From Cephalopachus bancanus (Eukaryota; Chordata; Mammalia; Primates; Tarsiidae), in NCBI GenBank assembly GCA_027257055.1, contig JAPVLO010000055.1:7897501-7961500 (forward strand): a stretch of DNA of 64,000 bases. Reading direction: 5' to 3'. The notes below the pieces were generated by a model. It did no database searches. It saw nothing but the letters and a program-made list of their open reading frames with translations, and was not told the DNA's origin. Each line of letters begins with the position of its first letter. The first letter of the stretch is position 1. The position numbers were made by a program, and so were the translations under genes. Of this stretch, positions 47,016 through 59,295 are shown piece after piece.

Positions 47016-47869
47016 AAAGGAGGAAACTCACCTCCAATTCCCCTAACATTACCTTATGTGCAGCACACTTGTGATGTTGTTCAGCATGAGTTATATGCAA
47101 CAACTCAGTGGAGACCAAGTCCCCAGCACACTCAGGAGGAAGCAAAAGTTGCCTTAAGTATGACAAAAATTCTTCGCCCTGAAAAAATTATTGTTTTTAT
47201 GTGGGTAGTATCATCCTCTGTGCTCCATAAGTTTGTTACCCATAAAGAAAAAATATCAGTAGCTGACTTTGTTGAGAGCATGCAGCATCATTTCCTGACT
47301 TCTGTAATTCTGAAGTTTCTACATCTTTTGCTATTAGAGAAACATCACATCCTTTAACTATATCTGTTGGCCTTTTTCCATCAAACATATTACCATCGAA
47401 ATGTGAAAAACATGCAGTTGATACTGTGAGGAACTGTTAGCAAAATATTTCTAAAGAGCTGTAGTTGAGTCCTTTTGATGAAATTATAGCAGGCAGATGT
47501 TTTGGTTCACTGTCTTTGGTTTGTTTCACCTCTAAGTCAATCTTGTCGATAATTGGCATTTTCACTTTTAAACCCAGATCATTCAATTCTTCTGTTAACA
47601 ACTCTAAACTCTTTTAAGTTTCTTAACATTTTTGTAGCTATGATCTATATCTCCTTTTCTGGAAAGTGTTATGTCCAGTTGTTAGTGATTCATAAAGATA
47701 TGTTGAGAAGGCAAAAAGCAAATTGAAAGTAAGTGAGGCAGCAGTCCAGGCTGAGTACTATCCCATCTATAACAAAATCCAACAAAGGAGAAACAGTGAT
47801 GCCAGCCAACTGTATCTGGTTCATCTTATGTGTGACCCTGTCATACTGAATACATGTCTGGTATAGTGA
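47016..47869 (-). other. Unassigned sequence with decayed coding-like minus-strand reading
   Basis: On the minus strand one frame is open for 58 codons (47613-47440), has a TAA, and is open again for 66 codons (47436-47239) with no frame change. The first piece contains LNDLGLKVKMPIIDKIDLEV and the second HFDGNMFDGKRPTDIVKGCD. The composition looks protein-like rather than random AT-rich, but I do not recognise the protein. A processed pseudogene is possible. No A tail or target duplication is seen, so this is only a candidate. The rest of the interval holds nothing recognisable. Confidence 0.35.
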
Positions 47870-48065
47870 AAAGGGTACTAGACTTACAATCGTGAAATCT
47901 GACTGGGAACCCTTTGAAATACACAAAATTAATCTCAATATTCTCATCTATAGAATGGAAATAATACCATCTTTGCAGGGTTGTCATGGGAGACCAAATA
48001 AAATTTTTATAAAATGTCAAGTTTTATATACATACATTTATAATGACAGTTTATTATTATTATTA
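47870..48065 (+). repeat. MIR SINE, sense
   Basis: GGTACTAGACTTACAATCGT, AATCTGACTGGGAACCC, TCTATAGAATGGAAATAATA, CCATCTTTGCAGGGTTGTCA and TTATTATTATTATT at the end follow the sense MIR. Confidence 0.72.
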
Positions 48066-49388
48066 TTGACTAAAGAATATGTGCAAAGATCCCCAATATC
48101 TATGATCTGATGTTTCTTTCCTACTTCAAACCACCCTTTCTCTCCCTAGTCTTTGCTCCCAAAACATGACAGTCACAGAATTCTTATCAACAACATTTGG
48201 AGCAATGTGTCTTTTCCCTGATGTGTACAAAGGAAAAGGACTTAAACTCAGCTTTCCCCATCTTTATGAATATCTTTCTGGAGATCCTAGATTTTATCAG
48301 ACAGCTTCCCTAAGAAAAGTCTGGAAGTGTGATGAAGAAACTTAATGTGCCTGAGATCTCCACTTTATGATAAAAAAAAAAAACTTAGAGAAAGTCTGAA
48401 TAAGAAAACAACAGAACTGAACAAATACTGAGATCTACCAAAAGAAAACACTATAGGAATAGGCAAAATGAAGAAACCCAATATTTTGAGTTTTAAAAAA
48501 TGCCATAGGCTTATCAATTGAAATAAAAAAATCTCAATATTATTAGCCATTTTCCTATTTTTTTCTGTTTCTTTTCCCTCCTCTCTTGCATTCATGTCTT
48601 TCTTTCTGTCTTTATTTTCTCCCTTCCTTCCTCCTTTCCTTCCTTCTTTCTTTTTTCTTTTTTTTCCTTCCTTATCTAAAACTAATCAATATTAGTTTTC
48701 AAATTATTAAGTCTGTCATTTGGTTAATATGTGAAACAAAAATAGTGATAAAGTAAAATAAACTCTTCAATGGAAGAGTTCAGCAGACAGATCTACCTAT
48801 GGTATTGTGAAATGAGCTTTGAACTTGATGCAAGCAGATCTGGTGCTCTACTCAGGTCTCTTGCCAATGTCATTGTACTAAAGACAGGCTCAGACAAAAT
48901 AGCTTAGGGAAAATGAATTTCATGGTAAAGACATTGGGATCACACAAGAGTTGTACAGTACCTGCAATACAGCAGGACTGGATGAAAAATGAAGCCAGAG
49001 GCTTGCTCTGGAATGAAAACAGATCTTGGTCATAAATTGGAATCCTTCAGGGGTCAAGCAGATAATATAATTGACGTGTCAAGGTATGAACTGGTAGAGA
49101 ATAGTGAGAACGTGATGAACTGTAGAATGCCAGCATTACCTAGATGTATTAAAATTAAATGGTGCAAGCAAAAGCTAACCAAAGAAGCAAACATGGAGCA
49201 GATTTCGGGTCTCCATGAATGGCTGCATAATTGTATACTCTAAACAATGGGGATGCCACAAAGAAATGTTGCCATATAAATGGTAAACCCTGGCCTGTTA
49301 CACTGCATGGGCTATGCAACAGTGTACAGTGGGTCTGGGTAGAGTCCCTTCTAAAATTGCAGGGACAACACATATAATAATCATTTCT
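48066..49388. other. Unassigned sequence with a pyrimidine tract
   Basis: No gene or named repeat. A (TTCC/TTTC)n tract lies at 48597-48673. A faint MIR-like piece is present near 48812-48870. Confidence 0.5.
48597..48673. repeat. Pyrimidine microsatellite (TTTC/TTCC)n
   Basis: Repeated CTTCC and CTTTC words, nearly purine-free. Confidence 0.92.
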
Positions 49389-49708
49389 GGCCAGGCTTCG
49401 TGGCTCAGCGTGTAATCCCAGAACTTTGGGAAGTCAAGGGGAATGGATTGCCTAAGCCTGCAGGTTCGAGACCAACCTGGGCAATTTGATGAGACCTCAT
49501 CTCTAAAATAAATAAATAAATTAATTAATTAAAAATCAACCAGGCATGGTAGCATGCACCTGTGGTTCTGGCTTCTTGGAAGACTGAGGCAGAAGGATCA
49601 CTGGAGACTAGAGGGTTGATGCTAGGATGGCTGTGAGCACGCCACTGCACTCCAACCTAGGTGACAGAGTGAGACTCCAACTCAAAAAATAATAAAAAAA
49701 TAAAAAGT
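49389..49708 (+). mobile_element. Old Alu SINE
   Basis: GGCCAGGCTTCGTGGCTCAG start, CCCAGAACTTTGGGAAGTCA, an expanded linker with AAATAAATAAATTAATTAAT, right arm with TAGAGGGTTGATGCTAGGAT, and ACTCCAACTC end with an A-rich tail. Diverged, with no clear target duplication. Confidence 0.92.
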
Positions 49709-51035
49709 AAATACTTTCTCATGACCATTGCCTAACTCAATTGAGATTTTATTCTGGATGTGTTTGGAAAAAGCAGTCATAACTTTGGATCCTGCTTTCT
49801 TCTATGTTAAACTACTACAAGCAACAGGGGTGGGGGATAACTTTTTATTAACAGCATTCCGAATGCTGTTGTTCTATGACAATGTGAGTGTATAAAGTCC
49901 CTTTGAACATGGAAATTCCAGAAAAACATTACACTGTTAATGCAGCTCATCCAAAAGGACTCAAAGAGCAGATAAATAGAAAGGTTACAATATTAATCAT
50001 TGTAATCTTTACAACAGACAATAATGTGTTGTTGTAAATAATAATTCTCTTTATCCTGTAACTGATTGATGAAGCACTAAGTAACTTTTGTGTATCTAAC
50101 ATTTATAAAATACTATGCTGGCCAATCTAGTAATACATAAAGGTATGATACAGTTCCAGTGGCAAAGAAACTTATCATTAAGTTGGCAAGATAAAACAAG
50201 TACATGAAAAGTTAAGAAACAACAGGAATATTGTTTTATAAAATTATAATTTTGCAATAACGTGAATAAGATTAACTGCACAAGAAACATTTTAGGCAAC
50301 AGGTGGAGACCATTTCATTTACATATTAATTGATCCATGTGGCTGTCTCTTTCAACATTTCTACCTGCAATAAAACTCCAAGATACAATTTTTCAAGTTT
50401 TCTTGTTACTCCTGCCATTCTAAAGGTATGTCATATATCCAAAAAATACAACTATGTGAACATGCATCTGTCACACTGCACACACATATATATAAAATTC
50501 TAATACTGTAAATGGCATTTCACAAATTAATTCAAAAAGTCTGGAACTGTTTTCAATAAAGAGAAAATATACTTCTACATTGCGGAGACTTTATAAAATT
50601 GCCGTCAGAAAGTAGATCCATGCTAGTTTAATATTAGTATTCAAATTAAAAATATAGTCAGCACAAGGCTGAATTCTATGTCAATTTGTAACAATCATCT
50701 TTGAAACCATGTTTTAAAAAGTAAGTTTATTATATAGAGAGAGATATAAATTATGTATTATATCATGTCCATGATGACTAATTTTATTGAATTTGACAGG
50801 TATAATCAGCAATTTTAATTTAAAATTTTAATGAAGAAAAATAATGTAAAGAATGTGTAGTCCAAATGTGATCAATCTTTAAGCTTCATGACAATTTTAT
50901 GAAATTGTAAAGATAGCATATCTGAAAATTGTGTCAACAAGATTACAGTTTTCTCATTATGGAATGTGGTATTGTGAATATTTAGAAATCACCAAACTTG
51001 ATATCAGACAAACATTACTGAAATGAGAAAAAGGA
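49709..51035. other. Unassigned AT-rich sequence
   Basis: No gene and no repeat I can name. A short palindrome is present at 49853-49871 (ACAGCATTCCGAATGCTGT). Confidence 0.5.
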
Positions 51036-52010
51036 AAGCTTATGTCTACAGCTAGTATTTAGTACTTCCTATGTGCTAGACATAACATTATTCTAAGTAC
51101 TAGGAATATAATAGGAAAAAATTATTTTCTCAGGAAGCATGGATTTGAATAACAAAAGACAGATAATAAATACATGCACAATATGTCAGGCATACTAAGG
51201 GCTATGAAGCAAAACATAGTCGGACAAGGGAAATGTAGAGTGGAGCAGTAGAGTTGCTATTTTCAGAGTGCTTCTTATTGACATTTTTCATAAAGCAAAT
51301 TTTGAGAAGAGGCATAAAAAATGGAGGGAATAAGTCTTTGAGACATCAGGGAAGCATTACTTGTGCAACTGCAAGGAAAGCAGTATAGTTGGGTTTATGG
51401 GAGCAGAGCTGGAGAACTGCATTAAAAGAACAGAGATGGGGATAGGATGGGAGAGAAAGAATGGTCATACAGGGCTTGAAGGCATGTGCTGTAAGTGAGA
51501 GGAGAAGCCATTAGAGTGTATCTGAACATAAAATGGTCAAAAGATGACTATTTTCCCTGTGGAATCATATTGTACAGGAAGGAAAGAAAGGAAGCTGGGG
51601 TTCAGTGAGAAATTGTTCTAATATTCAAGAAAGGAGATGATGGCAGTTTGGATGAAGGTTTTCTGGAAAAGGAGGTGAGAAGATGTCAAAGCCTTGATGT
51701 ATTCTGAAGGTGAATATATTCACAGGCTTTGCTGATAACTTGCTCATAAAATACAAAGGAAAGGAGTCGAGTGTAGCCCCAAGTTTTAGGTCCTGAGTAT
51801 CTGGAAGAATAGAGTTGGCATTTGCTGAGATGAGACAGACAGGGATATGAGGCTTGAGTGGAGGTTGGGAGACCCAACATCTGAATATGTTAAGTTTCAT
51901 AAACCTGAGAAGTAGCCTAGGAAAGATGCCAAGTAGACATAGTCTAGAATGTAAAAAGTGAAATAAGTCAGGTGCTATAGCTGTGTGCATTTCAACATAA
52001 TTGAAACTAT
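51036..52010 (+). repeat. Ancient mammalian interspersed repeat, family not named
   Basis: The order of words is familiar from a widespread old mammalian repeat. It has TATGTGCTAGACATAACATT, GACAGATAATAAATACATGC, GGGCTTGAAGGCATGTGCTG, GAAGCCATTAGAGTGT, GGAGATGATGGCAGTTTGGA, AGGAGTCGAGTGTAGCCCCA and GAGTTGGCATTTGCTGAGAT. I could not settle its family name (L2-like and others possible). The minus strand has a 131-codon open frame (52020-51625), judged incidental. Confidence 0.5.
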
Positions 52011-55000
52011 TTACAGTCATGAGATTAGATCTTTAAACACACTATATTAAATTTCTTTTAATTCTGAATGTTATTTTCCACAATTTTATATTAAAATGTG
52101 TGGTCCCTTATATAGCATTGATGATATCAGCTGTAAACAGGCATATATATATATATCTATAACTTATAAAGCAATATTTTAAAATTATTTCCAATACTTT
52201 TGTAAAATTTACATTGTGTTAGCCTTAACAAAAATTGATTTAAACACAAAAACATTCAACAATGAAAAGAAAATGTTTCTATTCATCTGTGTTTCCTTCT
52301 AGTTATCCTTCTACAGACATTTTTTTCAGAGTTGGAATCATTCTTTTGATAAAATTTATTTTGCTGAGATTGTTCATATTTATATTCTAAGCATTACCCA
52401 TAATTATAAGACTGCTTCATGTTTACCAGATTTTGACTTTATGCAACATGAAAAGTATATTTCATAATCTGATTAACACTACTTGTGCATTACATTTTAC
52501 ATTACTTTTTTTAAAAAAGTGTTGCTGATTCCATCTGGGGGCCATTGCAGAGCATACTATGCAGATGTCAGCAGTTTGGAAGGAGTGGACTACATACTTT
52601 GAAAAATATATATGAGAATGTCAGAGTGCAAAGAAATAAAAAGAAAAGATAAAGAAAAGAAAACAGCTCTTAGGGCAATTTACCTCCTTATTCTTGGTGG
52701 AATTTAGTTGTAAAATTCTTCATTATTTGAGGAACTAGTGAAGAAACACCTTCAGAGAAAACAATTTACAAATTAAATTCTACAATCTCTAAAATAGTGT
52801 TTTCTTCTAAAATAGTGGATTATAATTTTAGGACTTTGAGTATTAAGCACAGTAATTAAGAATATAAACTTCTTATCAAAAAGACTACCTTCAGATCATT
52901 GTCTACAACCAGGTATTATGCTCTGTAACCGCCACCCAGGGCCTGCAGAAGGATGAGCACATGGCTCAATGATGTTTACAAAGAAACCATGGGCAAAGTC
53001 AGTTCTGTTTCTCTGTGTAATCGGCCTCTTTTTCAACCCCAATAGACAAATGTCTTCACAGTTATAATGCTTTACCAAATGTCAATAGGCCTGAAAAAAT
53101 TAAATGTTTGCAAACCTGAATCTTCTCGCATACATATTTTCTCATTATTCTAACAGTCTTCAAATGTTTCCAACACAGGGATATTTCCTTTAAAAGAAGA
53201 GTTCTGTTGAATTTCCTTTGCACAGAGGATGAAAATGAGGAAAAGTCTAGAGGGTCAGAAAGGAGTTATTTCCCCAGGAATCCCTTCCCTGACTGTTTCA
53301 CTGAGTTGTTCTGACCATGATAAAACATCTGAAGAAGCTGAAGAAGGTTCAACTCTTCTCTCAGGGATGATGCATTGTAGCAGAAAATGGCACTCTCCAC
53401 AACATTGCCATAGTAATTGATATAGAAAATTATGCTCAGCAATGTTCTTTACCAATATTCTGACTTTCCATAGTTCTCAGTTCAAACTTAGCAGCACATC
53501 AGTATTCTTTCTCTTTAAAAATGTCTTCTCTTTGAAATTTTTTTTTTTGAAGTGGGAAGTAATTTCGGAATTTCTTTTTCTGGGTCAGTTCAAACTCACT
53601 CATAGCCATGCTGATTTAGAGACACAGAAAGACTAACTTCATGTACCTTAGAGTTAAATAAGTAATAAAACTTTATATTCCAATGTGTTCCAAACACAGC
53701 AGGCTTTTAAAATTAAAACAATCTATATGGCATAACTTCTTACAAGAAAAACCACATAGATAACTACAGAAAAAGTTAACATCCAATTTTTCATTAAATT
53801 GAAGTCTATTTTCTTAGAGTGTCCCTATTGCAACTTTTTTATCCTTTTGATTTTCAAGTCTTGTGTTCTTTTAATTGATTAGCTGAACCACATCTATCTG
53901 TAAGTAGGTAGAGCAGAGATCTTAAATAAATTCAAATTCAATCCAAAACCTTCCCCCACCTTCTTCTTTCAGCAATTAATTCTTATATTCTCCACAGCTC
54001 CGCTTTAACCAAATCTCTGTATCAGAAAATTTATCAGTATCATTTCAAGAGGGTTCAACTATAAGGAAATATTTTAGAGACAGAGGGTGAATGAGGAAGA
54101 GTTCAAAATAAATGTACAATGAGTAATAATTACAGAATACACACACACACACACACACACACATACACACACACACACACATTTCAAAACCTGTACTTGC
54201 AAAATTTCATTTTGGAAAGAAAAGCCTATCAAAGCATATCATTTTAATTATACTTCTATTACCGGGGGACTATGAAAGTGTATATTAAATTAATGAAATA
54301 GATTGCCTTGGTTCCACAGTGGTTATTAGCAGGAAGAGCTCCCAGTTTTCATATTATGTACATCACTAACTTTAATTGCATTAGGCTGAGCTGGGAGAGC
54401 TATTTTTAGGAAATATTTCATCCACAATACAATTTCTGTTGGCTGTCTGCCTACTACAGATCCAGGACTGAGAATTCTCTCATAAATGTTAACTTATTAT
54501 TTTTGTCAGTCATACTTTTACACATACTACCTAATGAAAACCATTCAAAATGACTCTGGCTCTCAACCATTGGTTAAGGTTTCTAGCAGGATGTCAGGGA
54601 AATGAGACAGGTAGGGCTTCTTCCACAGATACTTGGTGACAAGCACCTGGACACGCAGTGCCTGGTGTTTACATGCATGTCCAGACACCACCACTCAGAT
54701 GGACAGTGATCTTTCTGGGATTTCTGCAGATTGAGGATATCACTGCCCACACAATCCAGAATATGAAGATTTTGTATAATGAAAATTTAAAAGCACAGTG
54801 TAGATGAGATCTCAGGTATTTGTACCTCTAGCTCACACAGCTTCCCGAGTCTGAACTCAAATTGCAGCTAGACTCTGTGAAGGTAAGGACAGGACATTTT
54901 GTTGATATCATAATATTTCTGGAGCCAAGGTCTCTACTAGAACCTAAGAATTTTTAAATGGGGGCATGATTTAGGAATGATGAAATCCAAGGCTTCCACT

Positions 55001-55110
55001 TGAAACATAAGTCCACTGTCAACAATTGACACCACCTTTGAAGAGGAAAATGTGTCTGAGTATCTTGAAATGTCAGAAATCCATAGCTTCAAACCAGCAA
55101 ATTGTCTACT
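52011..55110. other. Unassigned sequence; possible conserved element near 54.25-54.43 kb
   Basis: About 3.1 kb with no gene. Only a microsatellite at 54139 is clear. From 54240 to 54430 factor-like words cluster, such as ACTTTAATTGCATTAGG and a MEF2-type GCTATTTTTAGG. Confidence 0.4.
54139..54180. repeat. (AC)n microsatellite
   Basis: AC repeats, about 21 units with one CATA interruption. Confidence 0.97.
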
Positions 55111-56010
55111 AGAAACATATCTATATAAGTGTATAAAGATATATGCCATACTGTTTATAATTAAGAAAAAAATAGGAACAACTTGACTACTTATAACTAA
55201 AGAATATTTAAATTAATGCACTATTTTAATATAAATTAATGTATTATGGCATATTCATACTGTATAATATCATGTGGAGCTTTTAAAAAATATGAGATAA
55301 ATTATATATGCCATTATAAAACCTGCAATTTATATTAATTGAAGAAAATGATTCACAATATAGTAGATAGAATATGACATTATTTATGTAAAATAAACTA
55401 TTTAAAACAATTTATCAATTAGATAATGCATAGACATGTAAAGATTTCAAGTATGTGAAATTTATATCTATATATCTACAAATGTTTTGAATATATATGA
55501 AATAGATTTTGTATATATTATATGTATGTACATATGTACACACATTCATGCATATATAACTTTCAGGAAAGTTTATTAGTAAACTTTTTTTTTTTTTTGA
55601 GTTGGAATCTCACTCTGTCACCCAGACTGGAGTGCAGTGGCCGCTCCCGGCTACCGCAGCCTCGGCCTGCTGGGCTCCGGCGATCCTTCCACCTCAGCCT
55701 TCCGAGTAGCCAGAATTACAGGCATGCGCCACCACGCCCAGCTGATTTTTTGATTTATTGTAGAGATGAGGTCTCACTGCCCAGGCGGGTCTCGAACCCG
55801 TGGGCTCAGGCAATTCACTCACCTCAGCCTCCCAAAGGAGCGGGATTACAGGCTGAGCCACCGAGCCCGGCAGTAAACTTTTAACAGGTCTGGGAAATGA
55901 TGGGATAGAGGGTGATGGGTATAAGAGTCATAACTTTTAACTCATATATTTTCTTCTTTTTCATTTTATTCATAGTAACCATATATTACTGTACAACTAA
56001 AAAAGTACAC
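55110..56010 (+). mobile_element. Old L1M 3' region, split by an antisense Alu
   Basis: ATATATGCCATACTGTTTAT, GTATTATGGCATATTCATAC, TATCATGTGGAGCTTTTAAA and TATTTATGTAAAATAAACTA precede the Alu. CTGGGAAATGATGGGATAGA, TTTTAACTCATATATTTTCT follow it. This is the ORF2 end and 3' UTR layout of old L1M elements. Confidence 0.55.
55589..55871 (-). mobile_element. Alu SINE, lineage-specific subfamily, antisense
   Basis: Begins with a T run and GAGTTGGAATCTCACTCTGT. It carries the complement of the right arm (GGCCTGCTGGGCTCCGGCGA), the linker TTTTTTGATTTATTGTAGAG, GGCGGGTCTCGAACC for the B box, and ends GCCACCGAGCCCGGC. AGTAAACTTTT flanks both sides (55578-55588 and 55872-55882). The plus strand is open across it (120 codons). 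Confidence 0.95.
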
Positions 56011-56159
56011 ATTTTCAAAGGAAACTAGAGTAAGTTCCTTGCATATTCAAAGCTATTCCACTGATCTATGGCAGAGTCAAAAGAAGACAAGGAGAGTCTT
56101 TAGGGTCACAGGTTTTAGAACTGAGAGGGACACTAGGAGTTTATAACAAAGACAAGCCT

Positions 56160-56705
56160 TTATCTACTACTAACTGTATGCAAGGCACTACTTGAAATGA
56201 CTTATGCATATTAATTATTTAATACTCAAAGCACCCCCCATTAGATACCTGTTATTATTCCTGTGGTAAAATGCTTGCAATATAAGCACTATAATCTCCT
56301 CCCTGTTTGTATGCCTTGCATTTGTTCCCTTGGATGCCTCTGAGTTTGGCTTTGGTCAATACAACAATAGCAAAGGTCATATAAGCAGAAGCTTGAAAAG
56401 TGCTTGACGATCAGCGTCTGCCTGTTCTCACTGCTGGGACACTTCTACCATCGTGTGAATGAACTGAGACCCGCGGCGAGGAGAGAACATGTGAGAGAAT
56501 TTGAATGATCCTTGCCAAGCCATCCTCCAGTTGAGGCCTTAGAAACAAGGAGGCCCCCCCAGATCATCAGGTTTGCTGTAGAACCTAACTGCCTACAGAC
56601 ACAACCCCTACTTCACGGAGTAGGAAACTGAGGCCAGAAAATTTGGAAGTGGCAGAGCCAGAAATCAAATTCAAGCAGTTTGTTCCAAAGTCTAAGTTTT
56701 CAGTC
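56160..56705 (-). repeat. MIR/L2-type fragment, antisense, split
   Basis: Left part: TGCAAGGCACTACTTGAAAT, ATTAATTATTTAATACTCAA, AGATACCTGTTATTATTCC. Right part from about 56600: CTTCACGGAGTAGGAAACTG, AGTGGCAGAGCCAGAAATCA. Together they form one reversed MIR core with about 320 bases inserted. Confidence 0.6.
56280..56600 (+). mobile_element. Possible LTR (MaLR-like) inside the MIR
   Basis: CTCCTCCCTGTTTGTATGCC, CTCTGAGTTTGGCTTTGGTC, AATACAACAATAGCAAAGGT and AGAAGCTTGAAAAGTGCTTG resemble the 5' half of an MLT1-type LTR. The 3' half is unclear. Tentative. Confidence 0.35.
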
Positions 56706-56919
56706 GCCAACCTATTTATTCAATTAGCACTTGTGATGAGATGGGGAAGATACACTCATGAAGTGGATTTGTCTCAAAGGAGAGGCAGCAGCAGCTTAGA
56801 ATGGTAGAGGCCATTTCAAAGGGTCAGAGGTGGAAGCATTCACGTGCTCAGGTGTATATCTTCTGTGGATGTGGGGTAAAAAGGCAAGAACTAGTCACCC
56901 TAGAGGGTTTATCCAGAAT

Positions 56920-57138
56920 AAGGGCTGGCAAACACAGGCCAACAGCCAAGTGTGATCTACCACTTACTTTTGTAAATAACATTTTATTGTAACACAGCCT
57001 GCCCATTGGTTTCTACATTGTCTGTGGCTGACTTCACACTACAATGGCAGAGTTGAGCCATCAAAACATGTGACCCATAAAGTAAAAATATTTATTATCA
57101 TCAACATCTCTTTAGAAAAAAATTTGCCAGTCTAATCT
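56920..57138 (-). mobile_element. hAT-type DNA transposon, non-autonomous
   Basis: Ends are inverted: AGGGCTGGCAAAC at the left and TTTGCCAGTCTAAT at the right. Inside are TTTGTAAATAACATTTTATT, GTAACACAGCCTGCCCATTG, TTGTCTGTGGCTGACTTCAC and ACAATGGCAGAGTTGAGC. This is the layout of an abundant mammalian hAT-Charlie relative. Family name is not fixed by eye. Confidence 0.65.
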
Positions 57139-58250
57139 TTGAGATAGGAGAGAAGAAAGTTAGGAAGTCCAGAGAAAATTGGATACCTCGATGCCACAGT
57201 TATTTTAAGGGACTTGACTGGAGCCTGGGGAATTTAGATGTGATATGACATGTCATAAGCAGCTGTTCTAGGACCAACATGAAAGAGAGAAGAGGAGCCC
57301 AAGAAAAAGGCACCTGGAAAATAAGACTGAAGTGAAGATAAACTGATCTGTAGACCAGCAAGGGGATGTTTCAAAAATCCTATCATGAGGTGAGGCAGCC
57401 AAATCTAGGCGGGGAGTGACAGAAATACCAGGAAGGGAGGATGCAGATGGCAACTTTGGAGTGAGGTAAAATGGCCCAGATGGAAATGATTCCGGGTTCT
57501 ATAAATGACTCATACTTTATCAGGTAATTACTGGGATGCAACAGTAAAGTCTCCACCTTCTTGCCTCTCTAGAGGAGACTGTCTGCTATTTTCTTAAGGG
57601 CTTACTCCTACCACCACACTCATCCTGTGCTCTCCCAGGCTGTGAAAAAACCTTCATCCACCATGGTCTGACAGCAGGGAAGCTGGGCAGAGTGTCTAAG
57701 TCAATTTCCAGTTCCATTATATGTGAAGTTGTATTTTCTCTGGCTTTACTGTATTTAATCACGTTGAGATTCTTTCTTTAAAATTAGGAAATTGAGTCTC
57801 AAAATTTGTCTTATGGAATATTTTTAAAAAGTGGAAAATAAGAAATTAAATCCAGATGAATCCTGTTCCAGAAATTTTTGCTCAGAATTCAGTGTCTGAT
57901 TTAATTTAGTTTCTGACTTAACTTTATATCTAATACATAGATACAACAATACATATCAAAATAAATTCAATATGATACAATATCCAAACTTACAAATCCT
58001 TACATTAATTAGGTTCTTTCTTTTTGCAGAGAAAACAAGGTCTGTGAAAGCACTTTGAAGCCAAGAAAAGTAGAAAGAAGTGTGAGCAGTTGGGCCATTA
58101 GACCTCAAAGAGAACAGAGACACTATTCTACCTGGAATAAGGACTCTAAGTCTGCTATTTCCTCCTTTATTTCTCTTTCTTTCTGATTTTTGTCTGTTTG
58201 TTTTATCTTTTCACTTCTTACTTTCTCTCACATTAAATTGCCAAAGAAAA
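57139..58250. other. Unassigned non-coding sequence
   Basis: No gene or named repeat recognised on either strand. Confidence 0.5.
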
Positions 58251-58307
58251 GTTATATCACTGGTTATATCATCACTGGTTGTATCATCACTGGTTATATC
58301 ATCACTG
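58251..58307. repeat. 15-base minisatellite, about four copies
   Basis: GTTATATCATCACTG repeats at 58263, 58278 (one change) and 58293, preceded by a 12-base variant at 58251. It makes a YIITG-like repeat in one open frame of 152 codons (58190-58648), which has no known domain. Confidence 0.95.
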
Positions 58308-59013
58308 ATACTCATGTGCATCCAGGTCCAGCAGTCAAGGTGTGGGCTAGTGAAGAGAGTGAGGATGATGCTCTACTAATCCCCACCTCCCAAGAGCATA
58401 GGAGGAGAGAAGGACTTAAGGATCTCTTCCACCTGCATGTGAAAGTCCACTGCCTAGGACCTGTGGCCAGGACTGGATGGGACAAATCCTTCGGCAGCAA
58501 AGCCCTCAGGCCCTCCCTCCACCCCAAGACTGTTTTCACTCCCTCTTACCTCTTTTTGACTCACCCCTATGTCTTCTCATTTTCCCTTGACTTCCTGATA
58601 TATCAGCCTTCCTGGCCTCGTAGGAATACAGGAGTGATATATGAGTAATGTGAGAATGGAAAGCCTCTCAACATGGTTCTATCATTTTAACGATAAACAA
58701 ACTGAATCGGCAAGATAGATGGCAGAATTGAGTCCTGAGAGCAGAAATTTTGATTCTTAGGTTACACCCGTCTATTTAATGCATTATTATGTTTAACAGC
58801 TTAAATGCAATTCTGGATTTTCTGGACAGAGTCTCTCTCCTTTCTTCCCTTTCTTTCTCCTTCCATTTTTCTCTTTCTCTTTTTTTCCCTCCATTTCTTT
58901 GCTTCTTTCTCCTGTTTTAACATTAGATCTGGAAGGCTCCTTAAACACCACCTCTGCTAGGTCTCAGGTTTCATTAACCGGTAATAGGCTTTAGAGTCTG
59001 TCCTTCCAGAGTG
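58308..59013. other. Unassigned sequence with a CT-rich stretch
   Basis: No gene. A pyrimidine-rich stretch lies at 58836-58915. The 152-codon frame mentioned for the minisatellite covers the first half, and there is no sign that it is used. Confidence 0.5.
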
Positions 59014-59021
59014 CTCCAAAG

Positions 59022-59287
59022 CAGGGGTCTCCAATCCCCAGGCCACAGACCGGTATCAGGAGGTGAGCAGAGGGTGAGCAAAACTCGACTTCTGTCAGAT
59101 CGGGAGTGGCATTAAATTGTCAGGAGTGTGAACCCTATTATGAAGTATGCATATGAGGGATCTAGATTATACACTACTTATGAGAGTCTAATGCCTGATG
59201 ACCCCCACACCCCTGTCCCCCACCCCTATCCATGGAAAAATTGTCTTCTATGAAACTGATCCCTGATGCTAAGAAGGTTGGGAACTG
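59022..59287 (+). mobile_element. hAT-family DNA transposon with 8-base target duplication
   Basis: The left end CAGGGGTCTCCAATCCCC and right end GGTTGGGAACTG are imperfect terminal inverted repeats. The 8-base flanks CTCCAAAG (59014-59021) and CTGCAAAG (59288-59295) differ at one site and fit the hAT target duplication. Inside: CACAGACCGGTATCAGGAGG, TGAGCAGAGGGTGAGC, and ATGGAAAAATTGTCTTCTAT near the right end. Non-autonomous, no transposase. Confidence 0.82.
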
Positions 59288-59295
59288 CTGCAAAG

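Noticed and set aside
46623..47166. Long F/S/L-rich open frames on the minus strand
   Set aside because: They translate the GAAA/TTTC microsatellite; stop codons are absent from the repeat unit.
51625..52020. 131-codon open frame on the minus strand
   Set aside because: Lies in an ancient interspersed repeat; no protein features.
58190..58648. 152-codon open frame with YIITG-like repeats
   Set aside because: Part is minisatellite; the rest has no domain or gene context.
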